DNA of 25,411 nt from JAVSMW01 sp032027005 (lineage in GTDB: Bacteria; Bacillota; Thermincolia; Thermincolales; UBA2595). Below are positions 1-4,977 of this stretch, one piece after another. The notes under the pieces were generated by a model, which saw nothing but the letters and a program-made list of their open reading frames with translations, did no database searches and had not been told where the DNA came from. Location of the stretch: positions 181,375-206,785 of the forward strand of contig JAVSMW010000006.1 in the NCBI GenBank assembly GCA_032027005.1, in the 5' to 3' direction. The position numbers were made by a program, and so were the translations under genes. Within the stretch, counting starts at the first letter, position 1. Each line of letters begins with the position of its first letter.

Positions 1-60
1 GGTTACATTGAAGACACTAAGACCCTCATGGAACGCAAGTTCGGCGAAGTTGTTAAATAA
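1..60 (+). CDS. C-terminal end of an unidentified protein (partial)
   Basis: The window opens inside a reading frame that encodes 19 residues ending in MERKFGEVVK and stops at TAA (58-60). The frame is the only open one, and a strong terminator follows about 60 nt downstream, which supports this being a real gene end. The fragment is too short to recognise a family. It is charged and soluble-looking, with no membrane segment. Confidence 0.55.
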   Translation, partial: GYIEDTKTLMERKFGEVVK

Positions 61-121
61 AATTGCTCCGGGGATTGTTTCCGATACGACAATGCCGGGA
101 TCAACCATAGACGGTTATTTA

Positions 122-163
122 AAAAATTAGCAGGCAGCTTTTCAGAGCCACCTGCTAATTTTT
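122..163 (+). terminator. Rho-independent terminator, copy 1 of a duplicated hairpin
   Basis: A perfect 13-bp stem (122-134 with 151-163, AAAAATTAGCAGG against CCTGCTAATTTTT) surrounds a 16-nt loop. The stem has A runs on one side and T runs on the other, so it can end transcription from both directions. It serves the gene ending at 60 and also lies just past the stop of the minus-strand remnant at 174-320. A copy differing at about one base lies at 1930-1971. Confidence 0.8.
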
Positions 164-173
164 CATTTATATT

Positions 174-320
174 CTATATGTAAATGTAAGATGTTGTACT
201 GCTGGTTGTATCTGAGGTTGTCCCGCTTGCAGCAGTATGAACTGCACGGGCTCTGTAATAATAACCTGTGGTTACAGCTATGGTTTTAGTCGCACTTATA
301 TAGTCGGTATTAGAATTAAA
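174..320 (-). pseudogene. Remnant of a DUF6147-like small secreted protein (C-terminal part only)
   Basis: On the minus strand 48 codons are open up to a TAG at 174-176. They contain GYYYRARAVHTAASGT followed by a Thr/Ser-rich tail ending TSYIYI. This resembles, from memory, the C-terminus of the small secreted DUF6147 proteins of Firmicutes (a GYYYR...VH motif, then a GTTxSTTS tail). The frame is closed just upstream by TGA (321-323), and no start codon or ribosome binding site lies in it, so the N-terminal half with its signal peptide is gone. The terminator at 122-163 is placed as its own 3' terminator would be. The family name is a recollection of motif similarity. That the piece is broken is seen directly. 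Confidence 0.5.
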
Positions 321-550
321 TCATCTTAATAAGTGTAAGTGAGCGGATATTTGTTCTTGGGTGCAAGGGGAATGGCAAATTATTGTATCAAAACATATTG
401 CTGGAAAAGAAGGAAGCTGAGGGGAAAAAAGAGAAATATTGCTGAAAATAAAACCTATTAAGTTCGTTTTTGGACATATGCCGGAACGGATTTTTTCGAA
501 AACAGGGAACTTTTAATAATGAAAATTATCAATAGTTTAGGAGCGTCAAA

Positions 551-1156
551 ATGAATCTGCGGGAGTTATTTAAACTCAGGGCTCACGAGGACCCTGAACA
601 TCAATTTTTTCGTCTAATATTTGAAAACTATTATGAAAAAGTTTATAAAATTATATTTATGATTACAAGAGATCAGGAATTAAGTAAAGAAATGGTACAG
701 GAGACATTTTTAAAAGTAATGACTAACATTAGTCAACTAAAAGACCCGGCCAAATTCGAGCCGTGGTTATACACAATTGCCACTAACAAAGCAAGGGATG
801 GTTTACGGACCAAAATAAGGAAAAACAAAAGGATTATGCAAGTCGAAGATATAAGCAACATTCCTGAAGCCCAACCGATGTGGCAGAGTAATTTCCTTTT
901 TCCGGAACATATTTTGGAACAAAAAGAGCTGCATGAGAAGCTTATTGATGCCATAAATCAATTGGATGCTCCTTATAAGGAAGTGCTCATTCTAAAGTAT
1001 TTTGTGGGTCTTTCCGAAAAAGAAATAATTGAGACTATAAACATTAAGGAAGGAACAATAAAGTCACGTCTAAACAGGGCCCGAACTAAAATATTCAGTT
1101 TGCTGAAAGATTATTTTTATGGAGAAAGCCAAATGGAGGTGAAGAAGGTTGAGTAA
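551..1156 (+). CDS. ECF-type RNA polymerase sigma factor
   Basis: This 201-residue protein is a group 4 (extracytoplasmic function) sigma factor that would redirect RNA polymerase to a small regulon. Region 2 covers roughly residues 23-92 (FENYYEKVYKIIFMITRD, then VQETFLKVM and WLYTIATNKARD). Region 4 covers about 130-188 and carries the helix-turn-helix (YKEVLILKYFVGLSEKEI, then EGTIKSRLNRARTKI). Length is normal for the family. The ATG follows a TTTAGGAG Shine-Dalgarno. Its last codons overlap the next gene by 8 nt, the usual coupling of a sigma factor to its membrane partner. Two GGAAC motifs (483 and 510 region) lie upstream and might belong to an autoregulated promoter, but I cannot pair them with a convincing -10. 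The signal it responds to is unknown. Confidence 0.9.
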   Translation: MNLRELFKLRAHEDPEHQFFRLIFENYYEKVYKIIFMITRDQELSKEMVQETFLKVMTNISQLKDPAKFEPWLYTIATNKARDGLRTKIRKNKRIMQVEDISNIPEAQPMWQSNFLFPEHILEQKELHEKLIDAINQLDAPYKEVLILKYFVGLSEKEIIETINIKEGTIKSRLNRARTKIFSLLKDYFYGESQMEVKKVE

Positions 1157-1931
1157 TAAGAAGATAGGGATTGATGAGGTTATTGAACAAGGTTTAAAAA
1201 TAGAAGCGGATAAAGTCACTATCCCCCCAAAAGAAGAAGTCTGGATACAGATTTCCAAGCATTTGGACAGGCAAAAAACCGTTGATTTTAGAAAAGGAAG
1301 AAAAATCAAATTAATGGTTGTTTCAGTAGCCTTTATATTATATATAGTGGCCACTCCGTGGATATTTCCAGGCCAAGATGCTAAAGCTGTTGGTCAAAGA
1401 TTGGTAGAGATATTTCACAGTGTTTTTGGCGGAGAAACAAAGGTGGAAACCATCTCGAGGGAAAATAATCCCCCTCCTTCGCACCAGCCACCTCCCCCCG
1501 AGGGCAAGGTTCCGGTTGAAACAGTTGAACCTGCAAAACCTCTAGTTTTTATTGATGTAGAGGAGGCAAGAAAAAAGGTCCCTTTTATTTTCAGAGTGCC
1601 AAGTTATATTCCGGAAGGTTACCAATTGGCAGAAATCACCTATTCGGGTTCTGAAAAAGAACCCGGCGAAGTAATATTGCGTTATAAATCCGCGAATAGT
1701 GAATTTAAAATAATCGAAAGGAAAATGCCCGGAGACTTTGCTATGTCCAGTATAGTAAGGTCGGAAGAAGCAACTAACCGGAAAGTGAGTATCAACGACG
1801 TCAAGGGAACATTAACGTTTTTTAATAACGGGGCTAATGAATTAGACTTTTACTATTTAGGTATTAGCATTCGGATATACGGACAAATTGGGGAACAGGA
1901 GATAGTGCAAATCGGGAAATCAATGCTATAA
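1149..1931 (+). CDS. Membrane-anchored DUF4367-type protein, probable anti-sigma partner
   Basis: This 260-residue protein probably controls the overlapping sigma factor gene. A cytoplasmic stretch of about 50 residues is followed by one transmembrane segment (about 52-72, KLMVVSVAFILYIVATPWIF), a Pro-rich linker (about 107-122) and an extracytoplasmic domain. The latter has the pattern VPFIFRVPSYIPEGYQLAEI, followed by beta strands, typical of DUF4367 domains. No zinc-binding anti-sigma motif (HxxxCxxC) is visible, so the anti-sigma role rests on gene order and topology. The TTG start at 1149 follows GGAGGTGAAG and overlaps the sigma gene stop, which implies translational coupling. The terminator copy 2 starts one base before the stop codon ends. 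Confidence 0.75.
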   Translation: MSNKKIGIDEVIEQGLKIEADKVTIPPKEEVWIQISKHLDRQKTVDFRKGRKIKLMVVSVAFILYIVATPWIFPGQDAKAVGQRLVEIFHSVFGGETKVETISRENNPPPSHQPPPPEGKVPVETVEPAKPLVFIDVEEARKKVPFIFRVPSYIPEGYQLAEITYSGSEKEPGEVILRYKSANSEFKIIERKMPGDFAMSSIVRSEEATNRKVSINDVKGTLTFFNNGANELDFYYLGISIRIYGQIGEQEIVQIGKSML

Positions 1932-1971
1932 AAATTAGCAGGTAGCTTTTCAGAGCCACCTGCTAATTTTT
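1930..1971 (+). terminator. Rho-independent terminator, copy 2 of the duplicated hairpin
   Basis: The same 13-bp stem as at 122-163 (1930-1942 with 1959-1971) and the same 16-nt loop but for one base, followed by further T residues. It ends the sigma/DUF4367 operon and begins inside the stop codon. Confidence 0.85.
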
Positions 1972-2003
1972 TCTGTTAAATATAGATGATTTGCCTGGCA
2001 GAG

Positions 2004-2055
2004 AAAAGGTTCCCAAAAAAATTATAGAAAAGTTCCTGTTTTTTGGGAACCTTTT
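2004..2055. repeat. Long perfect inverted repeat (17-bp stem)
   Basis: Positions 2004-2020 pair perfectly with 2039-2055 (AAAAGGTTCCCAAAAAA against its complement), with an 18-nt loop. The T-rich ends would allow it to act as a second terminator in either direction. It may also be the remains of a mobile element end. It lies between terminator copy 2 and the decayed coding stretch. Confidence 0.6.
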
Positions 2056-2132
2056 ATGAACTAAAGCATCTTAATAAGTAAGTGGACAAAACAACGATGA
2101 AAAACGCCCAGTTGAAGAATGGGGGTGATTCA

Positions 2133-2265
2133 ATGGACTATATAAAAAAAGTGGTTCGGGAGGGAAACTTGGTAAAGCGAGGAACAAAGACTAACCATTT
2201 GGTATCTTACAACAGATGAACCTCTAGATATCACTAAAGTTGATTATAAACTAAAAAACAGGTAA
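2133..2265 (+). pseudogene. Frameshifted short coding remnant, unknown family
   Basis: An ATG at 2133, six bases after a GGGGGTG Shine-Dalgarno, opens 28 codons ending at a TGA. In the next frame a second stretch (WYLTTDEPLDITKVDYKLKNR, in two pieces WYLTTDEPLD and ITKVDYKLKNR) runs to TAA at 2263-2265. One extra base near 2209-2213 would join the two into about 43 residues of sensible protein sequence. I do not recognise the family. A hairpin with a T run follows at 2315-2336, as expected after a gene. The first part alone could also be a real 28-residue peptide. Confidence 0.35.
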
Positions 2266-2314
2266 ACTACCGTGGGCTGCCGTATATCGCAAATATCGAG
2301 CCTTTAAAAAGGAT

Positions 2315-2336
2315 AAAAGCCGCTGCTGCGGCTTTT
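2315..2336 (+). terminator. Compact terminator hairpin
   Basis: AAAAGCCGC and GCGGCTTTT form a 9-bp stem with a TGCT loop and a short T run. It stands between the decayed plus-strand remnant and the minus-strand gene ending at 2344, so it can terminate both converging units. Confidence 0.75.
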
Positions 2337-2343
2337 TATCGTA

Positions 2344-2517
2344 TTATCTCTTCTCACCATCGTTTCCTACATGGTTCATGCTCAGAGGGATACTTCCCGC
2401 AAATTCAATAAAAAGGGGTTTGGTTTCATCGAACTCGTTTATTATATCTAAAGAAGTCTTAGCTTTAATAATTTTGGCATTTACCACATCCAATTGTTGT
2501 TTAGCATCATCCCTCAA
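2344..2517 (-). CDS. Small hypothetical protein, 57 residues
   Basis: The TTG start at 2517 is chosen because GAGGTG (2524-2529 on the complementary strand) sits six bases upstream. A GTG at 2526 would be in frame but lies on that Shine-Dalgarno. The product is polar and mostly helical (RDDAKQQLDVVNAKIIKAKT, later KPLFIEFAGSIPLSMNHVG). It has no signal peptide or membrane segment, and I do not recognise it. In another frame just upstream, 2540-2650 encodes a basic stretch and one hydrophobic helix (KKSLFGIFTVMTFCILFWLT), but no start codon with a ribosome binding site is visible for it. The terminator at 2315-2336 lies directly downstream. Real or decayed cannot be settled from sequence alone. 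Confidence 0.45.
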   Translation of the reverse strand: MRDDAKQQLDVVNAKIIKAKTSLDIINEFDETKPLFIEFAGSIPLSMNHVGNDGEKR

Positions 2518-2638
2518 TATAAACACCTCATTTGCTCAATTATTTGCTTTTATTTTGCACCGAAATTCCGTCTGTTAACCAAAAAAGAATGCAAAAAGTC
2601 ATAACAGTGAAAATTCCGAATAAGCTTTTTTTAAGGTT

Positions 2639-2665
2639 TTGTTTTAAAGTTCCTGATGATATAAT
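2639..2665 (+). promoter_or_regulatory. Probable sigma-A promoter of the selenothioredoxin/ccdA genes
   Basis: A consensus -10 hexamer TATAAT lies at 2660-2665, 31 bp before the TTG start. The best -35 candidate (TTGTTT at 2639) has a short 15-bp spacer, so the -35 assignment is weak. Confidence 0.45.
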
Positions 2666-2696
2666 TATTTTTAGATAAACCGAGGGGGGATGTGAA

Positions 2697-3143
2697 TTGA
2701 GAAAAAATTTTCGGCTGGTAATTTCTGTGCTGGTTATCCTAGCAGTGGGAGCTATTTTTGCCATCCCATATCTAAACCCTAAAACACCTGAATTTGCAGT
2801 TACTCCAGACCCGGTGAACAAGCTGGCTCAGGCTGCGGCCGCTGGTAAACCGGTATTCCTGGAATTTTACGGCTCCTATTGAACGGCCTGCAGGCAGATG
2901 GAGCCGGAGGTGCTGGCTCTTGAAAAAAAGTATAAAAGTAAAATGGACTTTATAGTTGCCGAAGTTACCAGTCCGGAAGGTACTTCACTGGCTGAGAAGT
3001 TCGATATCTATTACATTCCTGTTTATTTTATTTTGGATTCCCAGGGGAAGCTGCTGGATCGCATTGAATTTTCAGAAATTCAGAAAAACCCTGGGCCAAT
3101 GCTCGATTCCCGTATTTCTGCGGGTTTGCAGAAGATCCGGTAA
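2697..3143 (+). CDS. Membrane-anchored thioredoxin-like selenoprotein (UGA read as Sec62)
   Basis: Read through the in-frame TGA at 2880-2882, this is one 148-residue thioredoxin-fold protein. An N-terminal membrane anchor (residues 6-25) exports the domain to the outer face. The active site is Y-U-T-A-C, so selenocysteine 62 and Cys65 occupy the two CxxC positions. PVFLEFYGSY precedes it as in thioredoxins, and the cis-proline loop follows as YYIPVYFIL. Sequence on both sides of the TGA fits one domain in one frame, with no other stop. A SECIS-like hairpin lies 25 nt downstream of the UGA. The TTG start at 2697 follows GAGGGGGG with a 7-base gap. Next comes ccdA, the usual electron donor for such proteins. 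The alternative is a nonsense mutation of a Cys codon. A tool ignoring Sec would report 2697-2882 and 2898-3143 as two short genes. No sel genes are in the window. Confidence 0.85.
2900..2920 (+). promoter_or_regulatory. Bacterial SECIS-like hairpin
   Basis: Positions 2900-2907 pair with 2913-2920 in an 8-bp stem (two G-U pairs) that closes a five-base loop AGGUG. The apical loop starts 25 nt after the UGA, inside the roughly 16-37 nt range described for bacterial SECIS elements, and has G within its first two bases as that model needs. The AGGU start matches, from memory, the loop of the E. coli fdhF element bound by SelB. The bulged U of the fdhF stem is not seen here. Confidence 0.7.
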
Positions 3144-3170
3144 TTACCGGGGAAGGGCGGGTAGATCGCA

Positions 3171-3872
3171 ATGCTTCAGGAATTTATGCAGAATATTTTG
3201 CCCCAGGCAGTGGGGAGCGTTTCACCAATTGCTTTTGTTGTAGTATTTGTGGGGGGCATACTGACCAGTGTCAGCCCCTGTATTTTGACGATGATTCCGA
3301 TAATTGTCGGCTATATCGGCGGATATGGTGATGTGGAAGGGAAATCCAGGTTGCGGGGTTTTACCATGTCCTTGGTATTTGTCCTCGGGTTGTCGGTTAC
3401 CTTTGCCATTTTTGGCGTGACTGCCGTGCTGCTGGGCAAGGTGGTTGGACAGCTTGGCCAAACCTGGTACTATGTCCTGGCTGCTGTGGCCATAATCATG
3501 GGCTTGCAGCTGTTGGGGGTCATCAACTTGCGGTTTCCTGTCTTTGATCTTAGACCTTCAAAGAACCCGGGGCTTATCCGCACTTTTTTGATGGGGTTGA
3601 TGTTTGGCCTGGTCATGTCCCCTTGTGCCACCCCCGTGCTGGCTGTAATAATTACTTATGTGGCGGCTTCGGGCAGCCTTTTCTATGGGGCCGGTTTGCT
3701 TTTTGCCTACGGCCTGGGCCACGGAATGCCTCTAATCCTGGCTGGAACCTTCACGGCCTCGATTAAGCAGCTGCCGCGTTTTCGCAGGTTTTCCCACTAC
3801 ATCACCCAGTTAAGCGGAGTGGTTTTAATATTTCTGGGTTTATATTTTTTAATTCTGGTAAGGTGGTCCTAA
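3171..3872 (+). CDS. ccdA: CcdA/DsbD-type transmembrane thiol electron carrier
   Basis: This 233-residue integral membrane protein belongs to the CcdA (DsbD central domain) family. It moves reducing equivalents from cytoplasmic thioredoxin to extracytoplasmic thiol-disulfide proteins. Six hydrophobic segments are visible. The two catalytic cysteines sit in the paired motifs SVSPCILTMIPI (Cys37) and VMSPCATPVLAV (Cys152), which also show the internal two-fold repeat of the family. Length is typical. The ATG at 3171 follows GGGAAGGGCGGG, 27 nt after the selenothioredoxin stop, so the two are surely co-transcribed. No cytochrome c biogenesis genes are nearby, which suggests the partner is the adjacent thioredoxin-like protein rather than the CcsA/ResB system. 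Confidence 0.93.
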   Translation: MLQEFMQNILPQAVGSVSPIAFVVVFVGGILTSVSPCILTMIPIIVGYIGGYGDVEGKSRLRGFTMSLVFVLGLSVTFAIFGVTAVLLGKVVGQLGQTWYYVLAAVAIIMGLQLLGVINLRFPVFDLRPSKNPGLIRTFLMGLMFGLVMSPCATPVLAVIITYVAASGSLFYGAGLLFAYGLGHGMPLILAGTFTASIKQLPRFRRFSHYITQLSGVVLIFLGLYFLILVRWS

Positions 3873-4023
3873 TATTCAGGGTGCTTTATTATTCATGAGA
3901 GTCCATTAAAATAAAAAGGATTATTTTTTTTAAAAACAAGAAAAAATTGGTATATAAACTTGTCCTCCAAAATATGCTTTAGTGTAAATGCAAAATCTCA
4001 AAAATTTTGGGGAGGGACAAGTT

Positions 4024-4704
4024 GTGAAGTTTTTTAAGGTGAGCGGGAAAAAATTGTTGGCCGGAATCGGAATTTTACTTCTGTTGGGAGCAACAGCGGG
4101 CTGTAGTGATGCAGAGAAGTTTTCCTGGGACAAGCTGAAGGAAACCCATTACCGGATGGTAGCCGGGGAAAAGTTTTATCAGGAAATGAAAGCGGCCCAG
4201 AATGAAGCTGCCGAAAAAGAGCAAGCTGAGGCCGGTATCCCGGGTGAAGAAGTGGCAAAACAGGAGTTAGCAGCAAATGAAAACGGCAAAGTTGAAATTT
4301 CACTCTATTTTTCCGACCAGAACGGGGACTACCTGCTTGAAGAAAAGCGTGAAATTGCTATGGCTCCGGGCCTAGCCAGGGCTACGGTCAAGGAATTAAT
4401 CGCCGGACCTAAGACGAAGGGTTTTCTCAAGACTATCCCTGAAGGGACCCAGCTTATCGACATCAGCCTGGAAAACGGACTGTGCCGGGTAGATTTGAGC
4501 AAAGAGTTTAAAGAAAACCACTGGGGTGGCTCAAGTGGGGAGATTCTAACTGTATATTCCCTGGTTGATACCCTCACCCAGTTCACCACAATTGATCAGG
4601 TGGAAATCCTGGTGGAAGGGCAGAAGGTTGAAACCCTGGCCGGGCACATGGATTTATCAGCACCGGTCATGCGAAATATGCAAATCGTTAAGGAAACGAA
4701 GTGA
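4024..4704 (+). CDS. GerMN-domain lipoprotein
   Basis: The product is about 226 residues with a lipoprotein-like signal (LLAGIGILLLLGATAGC, Cys about 27), a charged helical stretch, and one GerMN domain (from about 88 to the end). The domain shows VEISLYFSDQNGDYLLEEKR, then the ATVKELIAGP core, GFLKTIPEGTQL and the L-CRVDLSKEF strand. GerMN domains occur in GerM, a spore germination and sporulation protein of Bacillus, and in lipoproteins that often accompany cell wall amidases. The amidase gene downstream fits that. The GTG at 4024 is preferred because GGGGAGGG lies seven bases upstream. An ATG at 3988 would add 12 residues without a ribosome binding site. The lipobox is imperfect (T at -3). 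Confidence 0.85.
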   Translation: MKFFKVSGKKLLAGIGILLLLGATAGCSDAEKFSWDKLKETHYRMVAGEKFYQEMKAAQNEAAEKEQAEAGIPGEEVAKQELAANENGKVEISLYFSDQNGDYLLEEKREIAMAPGLARATVKELIAGPKTKGFLKTIPEGTQLIDISLENGLCRVDLSKEFKENHWGGSSGEILTVYSLVDTLTQFTTIDQVEILVEGQKVETLAGHMDLSAPVMRNMQIVKETK

Positions 4705-4708
4705 ACTC

Positions 4709-4803
4709 GTTCAACTAAAGTTGAACATCGATACTTCGGTGGGGGAGTCACCCCCCACCGAAGCGGAGTACCGGGAACCACTCCCACTTATAGAAGTGGG
4801 AGT
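4709..4803. repeat. Stack of three hairpins, possible IS200/IS605-type element end
   Basis: Three perfect inverted repeats follow each other: 4709-4715/4720-4726 (7 bp, loop TAAA), 4734-4745/4752-4763 (12 bp, loop AGTCAC) and 4780-4789/4794-4803 (10 bp, ACTCCCACTT, loop ATAG). The last one, with the spacer AGCGGAGTACCGGGAACC before it and GTCTTACGA after, looks like the subterminal hairpins and guide-RNA-like 3' ends of IS200/IS605 elements. No transposase gene is present, so it would be a remnant or a non-autonomous copy. It could simply be a complex terminator of the GerMN gene, since it starts five bases after the stop. Confidence 0.5.
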
Positions 4804-4827
4804 CTTACGATAGGATAAAAAAAGTCG

Positions 4828-4863
4828 AAGGCGTGCAGTTCGCAAAGAATTAGCACGCCTTTT
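4828..4863 (+). terminator. Rho-independent terminator
   Basis: AAGGCGTGC (4828-4836) pairs with GCACGCCTT (4853-4861) and is followed by T residues. It ends the GerMN transcription unit and separates it from the amidase gene. Confidence 0.75.
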
Positions 4864-4946
4864 CTGGTAATATTTGCAGGATTTTAGACAAGCATGTCGA
4901 ACCCTTGAGTCGAGAGGTGTTTCTAATTTTTAGCAATGGTGGAACG

Positions 4947-4966
4947 CCTTTCTTTACGAGGAAAGG
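4947..4966 (+). promoter_or_regulatory. Hairpin that covers the amidase ribosome binding site
   Basis: CCTTTCTT (4947-4954) pairs with AGGAAAGG (4959-4966) around a TACG tetraloop of the UNCG class. The 3' arm runs into the purine-rich Shine-Dalgarno sequence (about 4960-4969) of the TTG start at 4978. When folded, this would limit translation of the hydrolase. I do not recognise a riboswitch family in the 100 nt upstream. Confidence 0.4.
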
Positions 4967-4977
4967 GGGTGACATGA

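Noticed and set aside
2540..2650. Minus-strand single-helix peptide (KKSLFGIFTVMTFCILFWLT region) as a separate gene
   Set aside because: The composition is protein-like, but no start codon with a ribosome binding site is available, and it overlaps the promoter of the selenothioredoxin gene.
2697..2882. Reading the segment before the TGA as a complete 61-residue protein
   Set aside because: It would end inside a thioredoxin active site, and the same frame continues with the rest of the fold. The Sec reading explains both halves.
2956..3243. Overlapping 95-codon plus-strand frame across the selenothioredoxin end and ccdA start
   Set aside because: It is rich in Arg, Trp and Cys, has no ribosome binding site and overlaps two well-supported genes in another frame.
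4880..4977. A c-di-AMP or c-di-GMP riboswitch before the amidase gene
   Set aside because: Such riboswitches often precede wall hydrolases, but the conserved cores of neither class are found. Only the local RBS hairpin is supported.
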